A stretch of 57,041 nucleotides of DNA from Streptomyces radicis (GCF_003626575.1 NZ_RBDY01000041.1:1-57041), one strand, 5' to 3'; shown: positions 48,886 to 56,695, counted from the first letter of the stretch. Translations and numbers: made by a program. The notes: generated by a model not told the origin, from the sequence alone.

Positions 48886-49563
48886 ATGTACGCAGAGACC
48901 CCCACACGCCGCTGGACGCTGCGGGTGATCACGCCGGTGATGGCCGCGATCGTCGGCCTGCTGACCCTGTTCATGAGCCCCTGGAGCGACTCGGCCAGCG
49001 CCCATGGCTCGATCGTGGAGCCCGCCTCCAGGAGCTACGGCTGCTGGGACCGCTGGGGCGGCGACCACATGAACCCGGACATGGCGGAGGAAGACCCCAT
49101 GTGCTGGCAGGCGTTCCAGGCCAACCCGAACACCATGTGGAACTGGATGAGCCTGTTCCGGGAGAACCTCGCGGGCAACTTCCAGGGCTCGATCCCCAAC
49201 GGCAAGCTGTGCAGCGCCGGTGATGCCCAGGGCGGCCTGGCCACCTCGCTCGACAACCCCGGCGAGTGGACCACGACGGACGTCGGCAGCGACTTCAGCG
49301 TCCACCTGTACGACACGGCCAGCCACGGCGCGGACTACTTCCAGGTCTATGTCACCAGGCAGGGCTTCGACCCCACCACCGACGCCCTGGGCTGGGACGA
49401 CCTCGAGCTGGTCGAGGAGACCGGGAGCTACCCGCCCGCGCAGGACATCACGTTCGACGTCAGCGCCCCGGGTCGCTCGGGCCACCACATCGTCTACACG
49501 ATCTGGCAGGCGTCGCACCTGGACCAGACGTACTTCATCTGTAGCGACGTCAACTTCGGCTGA
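48886..49563 (+). CDS. AA10 lytic polysaccharide monooxygenase
   Basis: This 225-residue secreted copper enzyme cleaves chitin or cellulose oxidatively. The signal peptide ends at SASA, leaving His40 as the mature N-terminus (HGSIVEPASRSYGCW). The second copper His is in DTASHGADYF (about 146), and the axial Phe is in the terminal CSDVNFG. Four Cys are present in the mature part besides those in the tail. It has no carbohydrate-binding module. The CebR-type operator upstream suggests a role in cellulose use, although HGxIxxPxSR short AA10 enzymes are often chitin-active. Confidence 0.94.
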   Translation: MYAETPTRRWTLRVITPVMAAIVGLLTLFMSPWSDSASAHGSIVEPASRSYGCWDRWGGDHMNPDMAEEDPMCWQAFQANPNTMWNWMSLFRENLAGNFQGSIPNGKLCSAGDAQGGLATSLDNPGEWTTTDVGSDFSVHLYDTASHGADYFQVYVTRQGFDPTTDALGWDDLELVEETGSYPPAQDITFDVSAPGRSGHHIVYTIWQASHLDQTYFICSDVNFG

Positions 49564-49585
49564 ATGACCGGCCGTTGAGCCGTAA

Positions 49586-49620
49586 GGGGCCCCGGTGGTC
49601 GTGTCGCCCGCCGGGGCCCC
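49586..49620 (+). terminator. Terminator after the LPMO gene
   Basis: GGGGCCCCGG (49586-49595) and CCGGGGCCCC (49611-49620) pair exactly around a 15-base loop. It starts 22 bases after the LPMO stop. Confidence 0.8.
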
Positions 49621-49689
49621 ACCAATGAGCCGTTGGACCAGGCCCGGGCGCAGAGCACGAGGCGGTAGCCGGACACGCGCCCGCCGCCG

Positions 49690-49878
49690 TGTTCGCCGCA
49701 TGCCGATGACGTGGAGCGCCGCACGCCAAAGTGGGCGGACCGCCACGGCCTCTTCCCCGACGCCGCGCACCGTGAGCGGGTCGAGCGGACGCGTTACGGA
49801 TGGCTCGCGGCCCGCTACCGCACCGTCCACCTCTCGACGAACGCCGACTCCCGCGGCGTGCTGCGGCCCCGCGGATGA
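49690..49878 (+). pseudogene. N-terminal remnant of a terpene cyclase gene
   Basis: One frame reads CSPHADDVERRTPKWADRHG then LFPDAAHRERVERTRYGWLA, ARYRTVHLSTNADSRGVLRP and a stop. The pattern PHA.. VE.RT..WA...GL and RT.YG.LAAR is that of the N-terminal part of bacterial class I terpene synthases. There is no start codon with a Shine-Dalgarno, and the metal-binding DDxx(D/E) region is missing. The end looks frame-shifted. No terpene cyclase genes are nearby. Assigned by eye, so it needs a profile search. Confidence 0.5.
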
Positions 49879-49900
49879 GCGAGGGCGCCCGTCGTCGGCG

Positions 49901-50071
49901 TCATCTCTCCTGCGACCACCCGCCTCCGCCCGTTCCGCCGCCGCCTCCGCCCGCGCCGCCGGTGGACGAACCACCCGAGCTGTCGCCGTCGGCCGCCGAC
50001 GCCCCGCAGGCCGCCAGCACACAGGCCGCGACCACGGCCATCAGCTCGTTCCAAGGCCGCATCCGCCGCAT
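49901..50071 (-). CDS. Tiny Gly-rich lipoprotein
   Basis: This 56-residue ORF starts at an ATG with GAGGAGG upstream (50071). It has a basic start (MRRMRPWNELM), a hydrophobic stretch and a lipobox VLAAC (Cys 22). The mature part is short, low-complexity Gly/Ser (SSGGSSTGGAGGGGGG) and ends TGGGGWSQER. Such short lipoproteins with Gly-rich tails are frequent in Streptomyces and have no known role. Codon use agrees with the surrounding genes. Confidence 0.65.
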   Translation of the reverse strand: MRRMRPWNELMAVVAACVLAACGASAADGDSSGGSSTGGAGGGGGGTGGGGWSQER

Positions 50072-50426
50072 AGCGCCTCCTCTTTGACGTGTCCATTCCT
50101 AACGCGCGCCAGCATGCCAGGTGCGTGCCCCGCGGCCGAGGGGCACGCACGGAATCAAGTCACCGGAGTCGTCGCCGAGTTGAGAGGGGCCCGTCCCTCA
50201 CGGTGAACGGCGTTCCGCCGATGGTCGGTTGGCCGCGGCGTTGCGACGCCGGGACGCGGTGGGGGGCGCGCCCCGGGGCGGCCGGGCGGGTTCCGGGGCG
50301 GAGGTGGGCGGTGCGCGGGGTGGCGGGTGACGGCCGCGCGGCTGACCGATGACGCCAACAGCGAACCTCAGGTGCCCCGGACGCCGACGCGTCAGCGGGT
50401 ACGGGACCCAAAAGAGGTGGAGTTCT
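50072..50426. other. Intergenic region with a perfect hairpin
   Basis: I see no gene in these 355 bases. The arms GTGCGTGCCCC (50121-50131) and GGGGCACGCAC (50140-50150) pair exactly around 8 bases and may terminate the minus-strand operon that ends at 50427. The GC content falls visibly to the right of 50400, where the accessory operon begins. Confidence 0.55.
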
Positions 50427-50780
50427 TCACTCGATCGCTTCGAAGATGTCGCTGTCAGTCTCGCGCTGCCATTGCGGAAGTGCTTCCCAGTCTGCGACGT
50501 AGCTTGGCTTTGGTGTCTCGAAGTGCTTGTGAATCTGCGCGATCCAACAGATTGCCACAAACCTTCCCTTTTGCTCCCGGGTCAGTTCCGCTGTCTTCCC
50601 AGCACTGATTTCCGCGAACTGCCGAACCTGCCGGTATACTGCGGCGGCGGCTTCCCTCTCCCATTCTGGCGTGTCTTCCCATGGCGCGATATAACCAGGC
50701 TTTGGGTCGCCAGGGAAATGCTTCTTCACTCCGGCGATCCACGCTTCCCTAAAGATGCGGCCACCTACCTCTTCAGTCAT
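50427..50780 (-). CDS. Unknown protein with an internal duplication
   Basis: This 117-residue protein has two copies of one unit. Residues about 14-52 read WIAGVKKHFPGDPKPGYIAP WEDTPEWEREAAAAVYRQV; residues about 79-117 read WIAQIHKHFETPKPSYVADW EALPQWQRETDSDIFEAIE. The shared core is WIA..KHF..PKP.Y...WE..P.W.RE. No signal or membrane segment is present. Its ATG overlaps the stop of the XRE-TPR gene (ATGA), so the two are co-translated. GC content is lower than in the surrounding core genes, which suggests transfer. I do not know its function. Confidence 0.75.
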   Translation of the reverse strand: MTEEVGGRIFREAWIAGVKKHFPGDPKPGYIAPWEDTPEWEREAAAAVYRQVRQFAEISAGKTAELTREQKGRFVAICWIAQIHKHFETPKPSYVADWEALPQWQRETDSDIFEAIE

Positions 50781-52141
50781 GTGACTTTCCTTTCAAACGT
50801 TGCGATTTCTTCACTCAACTGAGAAATGCGCAGATCAGCCAATAGCGGGGTCAACCGCATCCGGATTGATTGCAGCCTCCGCCCGACGTAACCCGACTTC
50901 GTTTGCCGGGACAGCTCAATCACCGCGCGCGCGTTCTCAAGGATCATGTCCACATCTCGCTGCTGGATTCCCAGGGTGGCGAGATCAGCGAGCACGCCGA
51001 CTCTTCGGCGGGCGGACAGAGGCTGTTTCAATGCGTCAGTGAGCGCTGCTTCTGCAAGGTCTGCCCGATCCAGTGCGACGAAGCAAGTGCCGCGTTCCTC
51101 GGCCAGTCTGGAACCGTCGAAGCGCAACCAGCCTCCGTTATGCACCGCACCGGAGAGAGCGCGTACTTCACCGGCTTTGTCCAGGGCACGACGGCACGCA
51201 TCATAGTTGCCCAGCTTTGCAAATGCTTCGGCCTGTACTGCCGAGACCCAATAGCGCGTGGAAAGCTGCCCATCGCCGCGCTGAGCAACATGTGCGGCAG
51301 ATTCAAGCAGCGGGACAGTGGCACTGTATTCCCTGTCGTACAGCCCGATGAACGCCTGCCGCGTGAGGGCACACGCCCACAGATCGTATTCGCGAGCCTC
51401 CTTGCTCGCGCTCGCAGCCAATGTGTAACTATGGGCAGCCTCAGAGTATCTGTCGCTGTCGAAGTGGATCTCCCCCGCGAGCTGGAACAGGTTCCCGGCG
51501 GCGGAGCAAAGCTTCCTGTATTCCCGACCGCTGGTCGCCCTTTTCATGCTGCCAGTGAGTTCGGCCAATTGATTCCGCACCACCGGGTAGACAGCATGTT
51601 TCGCCGTGGAGAGCCCGAAGGCTTGCCAGAGATGAGAATTCATGCGCTGGTAGGAGTCGATAGCGTCCACACGCTCGACGAGGTCCGGTGAGGTCAATTG
51701 GGGCGCGGCGACAGCAACGTTCGCCATGCTCATGAGCCGCATGAAGTCACGCCGAATCATTTCGTCCAGCTCGCCTGTATCCAGATCGCATTTTCCTGAT
51801 AGCGAAGTTTCAGTGAAACCGTCACGCCGGAATTCCTCCCAAGATCGCGCCGGGACGTCGAGCATGTCGCCGGGGATTCCGAATCCGTCGCAGATTCGTT
51901 CGATGACTCCTTGTCCGCGTACGCCTCGGGCGCCTCGGATGATGTCGCCGACGCGTGAGCTGGTCATCTTGCCGATGGCGGCGGCCATGTCCGCATAGCT
52001 GGAGCCCGTCCGCCGATTCACGAGCCGGAAGATCTCACCGAAGTTGCGGGTGGCACACGCCCGTTGCATCGCTTCGCTGTGCAACAACGCGTCGGGAATC
52101 GTCAGCGGGTAGCCGGTTCGTGCGGTCTCGCGGTCGTCCAT
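50777..52141 (-). CDS. XRE-family regulator with TPR-like C-terminus
   Basis: This 454-residue protein has an N-terminal HTH (about residues 35-85, TGSSYADMAAAIGKMTSSRV then GDIIRGARGVRGQGVIERIC) and a long helical TPR-like region from about residue 120 to the end. Repeated helix pairs are visible (YRKLCSAAGNLFQLAGEIHF, FAKLGNYDACRRALDKAGEV, ALDRADLAEAALTDAL). Such XRE-TPR proteins often respond to peptides or partner proteins. GGTGGAG precedes the ATG at 52141. GC content is lower than the core genes. It is divergent from a set of very small ORFs. Confidence 0.88.
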   Translation of the reverse strand: MDDRETARTGYPLTIPDALLHSEAMQRACATRNFGEIFRLVNRRTGSSYADMAAAIGKMTSSRVGDIIRGARGVRGQGVIERICDGFGIPGDMLDVPARSWEEFRRDGFTETSLSGKCDLDTGELDEMIRRDFMRLMSMANVAVAAPQLTSPDLVERVDAIDSYQRMNSHLWQAFGLSTAKHAVYPVVRNQLAELTGSMKRATSGREYRKLCSAAGNLFQLAGEIHFDSDRYSEAAHSYTLAASASKEAREYDLWACALTRQAFIGLYDREYSATVPLLESAAHVAQRGDGQLSTRYWVSAVQAEAFAKLGNYDACRRALDKAGEVRALSGAVHNGGWLRFDGSRLAEERGTCFVALDRADLAEAALTDALKQPLSARRRVGVLADLATLGIQQRDVDMILENARAVIELSRQTKSGYVGRRLQSIRMRLTPLLADLRISQLSEEIATFERKVT

Positions 52142-52196
52142 GGCTCCACCTAGGAGGTTCGGCGGTGATCGGCCCCAAGGGTAGTCATATATCTCG

Positions 52197-52230
52197 GCGG
52201 GGTGCCCCAAACGCCCTTGCGGGGTGCCCC
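52197..52230. promoter_or_regulatory. Double palindromic repeat upstream of the XRE-TPR gene
   Basis: GCGGGGTGCCCC occurs twice (52197-52208 and 52219-52230), 22 bases apart, which is two helical turns. Each copy contains the near-palindrome GGGGTGCCCC. It lies 56 bases upstream of the XRE-TPR start, in the divergent promoter region. It is a good candidate for an autoregulatory operator. Confidence 0.5.
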
Positions 52231-52345
52231 GTTCGCGGTGTTCCCACCCGCCTGCCCTGACCAAGCTCGTAGGGCGTGCGTATGCCGCACCCCCGCCACC
52301 GTGGGACCGGTCCGGGGGCTTGGATCACCTGAAAGGACGTCAGTC

Positions 52346-52393
52346 ATGATCAAGACTAACGGTGATTGTTGCTCCGCGGAGGGGGAGGGATGA
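52346..52393 (+). CDS. Possible 15-residue peptide
   Basis: An ATG with GAAAGGA 8 bases upstream encodes MIKTNGDCCSAEGEG. Its stop overlaps the start of the next ORF (ATGA), a typical coupling arrangement. It is divergent from the XRE-TPR gene. It could be a signalling peptide for that regulator or simply a leader that couples translation to the next gene. No signal peptide or export motif is seen, so a secreted signal is not supported by the sequence itself. Confidence 0.4.
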   Translation: MIKTNGDCCSAEGEG

Positions 52394-52578
52394 TTCGCCG
52401 CGACGTTTCTCGGTATCCCCGGCCCGGCGATGTGGAAACGCTGGTGGCAGCACGGGACTTGCATGGCCGGGAGTGTGAGGGCTGCCGGGGCGGGGCGCGC
52501 TGCGCGATAGGGGAGCGTCTGGCGTCCGCCGTGGAGGTGGCCACCGCCGACGAGCCCGCCACTGCCGAATCCGCGTGA
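52390..52578 (+). CDS. Small Cys-containing protein
   Basis: This 62-residue protein starts at an ATG behind GGGGGAGGG and has good third-position GC. It reads RRDVSRYPRPGDVETLVAAR, then HGRECEGCRGGARCAIGERL. The Cys pattern CX2CX5C may bind a metal. Its TGA stop is followed, in the +1 frame, by a second coding-like stretch with three further Cys pairs, so it may be the N-terminal part of a longer protein. I recognise no family. Confidence 0.6.
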   Translation: MIRRDVSRYPRPGDVETLVAARDLHGRECEGCRGGARCAIGERLASAVEVATADEPATAESA

Positions 52579-52750
52579 GCGGATCTGGTGTCCGCACTGC
52601 TTCGGCTTCTTCGGCTGCGCGACGTGCGACGGCTCATGGAAGGTCCCGTGCCCGGAACATGCGGGCGGGGCTCGATCAGAGCCCGGCGAGCGCGCCAACA
52701 CTCCCGGGCAAGGCCAGCAGGTCTTGGGACTGCTGACGTGCGAAACCCTA
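52577..52750 (+). pseudogene. Zinc-ribbon segment in the +1 frame
   Basis: Starting one base after the T of the preceding TGA, the frame reads ERIWCPHCFGFFGCATCDGS then WKVPCPEHAGG. The paired Cys are CX2C, CX2C and CX2H, as in zinc ribbons, and third positions are G or C in most codons. No start codon precedes it after the last stop in this frame (TAG at 52509). It may be a separate broken gene, or be joined to the 62-residue protein by a +1 frameshift. The other ORF over this stretch, from GTG 52575, has poor codon use. The 3' end of the segment is uncertain. Confidence 0.5.
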
Positions 52751-52880
52751 CCGTCGCGCCGTCGCGTGGCTCTCGTCACTGATCGGGCCGTCAAACGTGC
52801 GCCATGGCCGCCGCGTGCTCGGGTGACGGCCGGTGAAGGATGTTGGGGCACACTGCGGAGAGCGTGGGGAGAAGGAGGCG

Positions 52881-53918
52881 GTGGGGGCGGTGGGTTCGAG
52901 GGTGGGGCAGGCGCGGGTGGCCGCGGGGACGGGGATGGTGCTCGTGCTGGTCTCCGCCGCGCTGTTCGTCGTCGTGTCGGCGGCGTTGGCGGACAAGCGC
53001 GCGTACGAGGGCGCGTCCGCCTGCCGGGGCGACGTGGCCTCGGACGCGTGCACGACGACGGCCACGGGGACCGTTCGGGACACCGAGCACGACCCGCACG
53101 GCAGGGGCGTGCGCCACTGGTTGCACCTCGCCGAACAGGGCAGCGTCCGCATGATCGGCGCCGAGCCGGTGTTGAACGCCGTGCGCCCGGGTGACGAGGT
53201 CGCGCTGACGTACTGGCGGGGTGAGATCCGCCGCGTGGGGTTCGGCGACGCCGAGCAGGAGACGTGGGCGTCGCCGGTGGACGACTGGCGGCGGCCGCTC
53301 GCGTTCGGTCTCATCCTGCTGCCCCTCGGGCTCGCCGCGCTGGGGCTCGGCCGGTGGCGGCGCCACCGCTGGCTCGTGATCGCGGGGGTCCTGACGGGCG
53401 CCGTCGTCAGCAGCGTCGGCTTCGTGGCGGGCATGGAGGCGAGCGATGTGCCGAACGCGTTGCTGGTCACGGCCGCCTCCGCGCCGCCAGCCGCTGTCCT
53501 GGGCGCCGCGTACGCGTGGTGGTGGGGGCGGCGCATGAAGGCCGCGGCGGACGTCAGCGGGATCGTCGCGGTGCCGCCCGAGGGGAAACGCTGTGTGCGC
53601 GCGACCGTGCGCGGGGACGTCCCCTACAGCGTGGACGGCTTCGACACGCTGGTGGTCGGCGACGGGCGTCCGGCGGCAACTCCCGATCCGGAAGGGCGCG
53701 TTGCCCGCAGAGCGCTGCCGGAGACGCTGACGGTGCTGCGCGTGAGGGCGTTCGAGCCCGACGATCCCGAGGGGTGGATGCGCGCCTACCGCCATGACGG
53801 CGTGGTCATCGAGTGCCGCGACGGCGACCGGCCGGTCCTCGTCGCCACGCGGCGGCGCGACGCCCCGCTCGTCCTCGGGGCGCTGAAGGAGGCGCCGATG
53901 TCCACCACCTCTCGGTAG
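52881..53918 (+). CDS. Membrane protein of unknown function
   Basis: This 345-residue protein has four predicted membrane segments: GMVLVLVSAALFVVVSAALA (about 18-37), LAFGLILLPLGLAALGLG (about 140-158), WLVIAGVLTGAVVSSVGFVA (about 165-185) and ALLVTAASAPPAAVLGAAYA (about 195-215). An outer loop of about 100 residues holds two Cys. The C-terminal 125 residues are cytoplasmic. The GTG at 52881 follows AGAAGGAGGCG; the ATG/GTG starts upstream have less support. It resembles Streptomyces DUF3592-like proteins in layout, but I cannot assign it. Confidence 0.78.
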   Translation: MGAVGSRVGQARVAAGTGMVLVLVSAALFVVVSAALADKRAYEGASACRGDVASDACTTTATGTVRDTEHDPHGRGVRHWLHLAEQGSVRMIGAEPVLNAVRPGDEVALTYWRGEIRRVGFGDAEQETWASPVDDWRRPLAFGLILLPLGLAALGLGRWRRHRWLVIAGVLTGAVVSSVGFVAGMEASDVPNALLVTAASAPPAAVLGAAYAWWWGRRMKAAADVSGIVAVPPEGKRCVRATVRGDVPYSVDGFDTLVVGDGRPAATPDPEGRVARRALPETLTVLRVRAFEPDDPEGWMRAYRHDGVVIECRDGDRPVLVATRRRDAPLVLGALKEAPMSTTSR

Positions 53919-53927
53919 GTTGAACGA

Positions 53928-54287
53928 ATGCGCATCACCGTGGATCGGGGCAGCGTTGCCATGGGGGACGACGCCCGTCCCCATGACGAGACGTTCGACG
54001 TGCCGCCCGAGACGCCGCTCGCCGAGGTGGTCGCGGGCCTGCTGGCGCGGCACTTCCTCGCGTCGATCGCGGGCGGGATGGCCACCTGGATCCTCGAGTC
54101 CGACCGCCCCTTGGGCGTCGTGGCGCAGCAGTGGGACGGGCCGCGCTTCCTCGTCGACGCGTCGCGGCCGATCGCGTCGTTCGCGGCGGAGGGCGGGGGC
54201 GTCTCGCTCATGTTCCGGTACTGGAAGCAGCACGATCCCGACCATGTCTACGGGGAGTTGGCCGCGGGCCGCCGCCCCGCCCGTTGA
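53928..54287 (+). CDS. Conserved protein of unknown function
   Basis: This 119-residue protein has no signal or membrane segment. It reads as a compact alpha/beta fold: MRITVDRGSVAMGDD, PPETPLAEVVAGLLARHFLA, GGMATWILESDRPLGVVAQQ, then VSLMFRYWKQHDPDHVYGEL. It lies 9 bases after the membrane protein, so both are probably one transcription unit. I know no function. The gap to the kinase gene (54288-54499) holds nothing I can support. Confidence 0.75.
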   Translation: MRITVDRGSVAMGDDARPHDETFDVPPETPLAEVVAGLLARHFLASIAGGMATWILESDRPLGVVAQQWDGPRFLVDASRPIASFAAEGGGVSLMFRYWKQHDPDHVYGELAAGRRPAR

Positions 54288-54499
54288 ACGGCCCGTTGCA
54301 CAAGGGACGCCGCCCCGGCGTCAACCTTCCTATGAGAGCCGCCACTTGGGGGTGCGCTCGCCGCGATGCCGCGTTCGATCCGACGAGTTGGCGACCGGTC
54401 GACCACCAGGCGCTGAACAGTGGGGTGCTGTTCCTCACCCGGGGCACGGCGGCACAGTAACCTCTCAGCGACGCAGGTCTACGGCATGAGGTGACGGGG

Positions 54500-56695
54500 G
54501 TGCCTTCGGTGGGGGATCTTGAGGCCGGGGATCCGAGACGCGTGGGGCGATACCGCATCGTCTCGCGCCTCGGGTCGGGCGGGATGGGCCGGGTGTATCT
54601 GGGGCGCTCCCCCAGCGGGCGCGGCGTCGCCGTGAAGGTGGTGCGGCCCGAGCTGGCGGACGACGCCGACTTCAGGCGGCGCTTCGCGCGCGAGGTGTCG
54701 GCGGCCCGGCGCGTGACCGGGTTCTTCACGGCGGCCGTGGTCGACGCCGACCCCGACGGGTCGCCGCCCTGGCTGGCCACGGCCTTTGTGCCGGGACGCT
54801 CGCTCGAGGAAGCGATCCGCGCGGACGGCCCCTGGGGTGAACGCCCCGTGCTGGCGCTGGCGGCCGGGCTGGCCGAGGCGTTGGAGGCGATCCACGGGGC
54901 GGGCGTCATCCACCGCGACCTCAAGCCGTCCAATGTGCTGCTCGCCGATGACGGCCCGCGCGTCATCGACTTCGGGATCTCGGTCGCGGCCGAGGCGAGC
55001 GCGCTCACCAGGACCGGGATGATGGTGGGAACGCCCGGCTTCATGTCGCCCGAGCAGCTGACGGGCAAGCCGGTGGGCCCGGCGAGCGACGTGTTCTCGC
55101 TGGGCGCGGTCCTCGGCTACACGGCCACCGGCGCGAGCCCGTTCGGCACCGGCTCGGCCCACGCGCTCAACTTCCGTGCGGTGTACGAGGAGCCCGAGCT
55201 GGGCGAACTCCCGCCGGGGCTCGCGGTGATACGCCGCTGCCTGGCGAAGGATCCGGGTCAACGGCCCTCCGTTGACGCGCTGTTGGAGGAGCTGGCGGCG
55301 GCCATCGGCGACGTTGACGCGGAGGGTGACGAACGCACCGCCGTGCTGCGGGTGGTGCGGGGCGGCGTGCCGCCCGCCACCGCGGGACACGACCACGGCG
55401 CCGCCGCGGCGCGGGCCGAGCAGCAGCGCCTCCTCGCCACCGCGCTGCGGGCCCTCCTTCTGCGCCGGGCCGCCGTTCAGGAGCAACGCCGTGTCGCCGC
55501 CGCCGAGTTGCGGTCCTTGGCGGTGCGCAGGGCCGCCGCGGCGGCGAGGACGGCCGACGCGGCACCGGCGCCCGCGTCCGTTTCCGCGCGGCCGCACCCG
55601 CAGCCGCAACCGCAACGGCCGCCGACGCCGCCCCAACGCCCCACCCGCCGCGGCGCGTTGCGTACCCTCCTCGGTGCCGCCTCCGTCGTCGCGATCGGCG
55701 GCGGTGGCGCCCTCGCGTGGCGGGCCTTCGCGCCCGAGGACGGTGGGGAGGCGCGGGCGGCGGGGTGGGACATCGCGCCCGGTGGGGCGCTCTCCCCGCC
55801 CGCCGTCGCGGGCGAGACGGTGTACTTCGGCGACGCGGGCGGGTTCATCCGCGCCGTCAACGCCGCGACGGGCGAGGAGCGTTGGACGTTCCCGACCGGG
55901 GGCGGTGTCGTGGAGCCGGTCGTCGCGGGCGGGGTCGTGCTGGTGACCGGCGGGAACGGGACCCTGTACGCCATCGAGGCGGTGTCCGGCGTCGAGCGGT
56001 GGTCGTTCGACCTCGGCAACGACGCGGCGCCCGCCCTGGTGGCCGAGGGCGACGCCTATGTGAGCGTACTCGACTCCGGCGTGTTCGCCATCGGCATGGA
56101 GTCGTCCAGGAAGCACTGGACCGTGACCGCGAGCGGCGCGCTGGCCCCGACCGCGGCCGAGGGGCTGATCCATGTGCCCACGTCCGAGGGCCTGTTGGCG
56201 CTCTACCCGGCCACCGGCGAGCGCCGCTGGACCTTCGGCTCCGCCGCGGCGGCCACGCCCGCGGCGTCCACCGGGGGCGTGGTGTGTTACGCGACGGTGG
56301 CGCCCGACCCGTTCCTGCACGCGGTCGACGCGTCCACGGGCGAGGAGCGGTGGTCGTTGCGCCTCGACGGGGAAACGGCGATCTCCGCGCCCGTCGCGGT
56401 GGACGGGGCGGTATACGTCGGCGGGAGCGACGCGCCGCTGCGCGCGCTCGACGCCGCGACCGGCGATGTGCGCTGGGAGCACTCCCCCGGCGCCGCGGCG
56501 CCGCCCGCCGCCGTGGACGGCACGGTCCTGGTGCCCGACACCGAGGGCCACCTGCGGGCCCTCGACGCCGACGACGGCGGGCCGCTGTGGTCGTTCATGG
56601 GCGGGGACGCGCCCCTGAGCCGCCCGGCGACCGGCGCGGCCATGGCCTATGTGACCAGCGAGGACGGACACGTGTACGGCGTGCCCCTGGCCTGA
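54500..56695 (+). CDS. Ser/Thr protein kinase with PQQ-like repeat sensor
   Basis: This 731-residue receptor-type kinase has a PknB-like domain (about residues 12-270): GSGGMGRVYLG, the Lys in GVAVKVV, HRDLKPSNVLL, DFGIS and the activation-loop TPGFMSPEQL. A Pro/Gln-rich stretch and a hydrophobic segment (LRTLLGAASVVAIGGGGALA, about 395) follow. The C-terminal half (about 430-731) has PQQ/beta-propeller repeats (YFGDAGGFIRAVNAATGEER, LYAIEAVSGVERW, LLALYPATGERRW). The propeller would be outside the cell and sense a ligand or wall component. GAGG precedes the GTG at 54500; the GTG at 54491 is an alternative. Confidence 0.93.
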   Translation: MPSVGDLEAGDPRRVGRYRIVSRLGSGGMGRVYLGRSPSGRGVAVKVVRPELADDADFRRRFAREVSAARRVTGFFTAAVVDADPDGSPPWLATAFVPGRSLEEAIRADGPWGERPVLALAAGLAEALEAIHGAGVIHRDLKPSNVLLADDGPRVIDFGISVAAEASALTRTGMMVGTPGFMSPEQLTGKPVGPASDVFSLGAVLGYTATGASPFGTGSAHALNFRAVYEEPELGELPPGLAVIRRCLAKDPGQRPSVDALLEELAAAIGDVDAEGDERTAVLRVVRGGVPPATAGHDHGAAAARAEQQRLLATALRALLLRRAAVQEQRRVAAAELRSLAVRRAAAAARTADAAPAPASVSARPHPQPQPQRPPTPPQRPTRRGALRTLLGAASVVAIGGGGALAWRAFAPEDGGEARAAGWDIAPGGALSPPAVAGETVYFGDAGGFIRAVNAATGEERWTFPTGGGVVEPVVAGGVVLVTGGNGTLYAIEAVSGVERWSFDLGNDAAPALVAEGDAYVSVLDSGVFAIGMESSRKHWTVTASGALAPTAAEGLIHVPTSEGLLALYPATGERRWTFGSAAAATPAASTGGVVCYATVAPDPFLHAVDASTGEERWSLRLDGETAISAPVAVDGAVYVGGSDAPLRALDAATGDVRWEHSPGAAAPPAAVDGTVLVPDTEGHLRALDADDGGPLWSFMGGDAPLSRPATGAAMAYVTSEDGHVYGVPLA

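Noticed and set aside
52575..52740. GTG ORF overlapping the stop of the 62-residue protein (GTGA)
   Set aside because: The overlap looks like coupling, but its codons have many A/T third positions and the product is low-complexity Ser/Ala/Arg, while the other frame encodes a zinc ribbon.
54131..54460. 109-residue frame in the gap before the kinase
   Set aside because: It lies largely in another frame of the 119-residue protein and has no supported start or domain.
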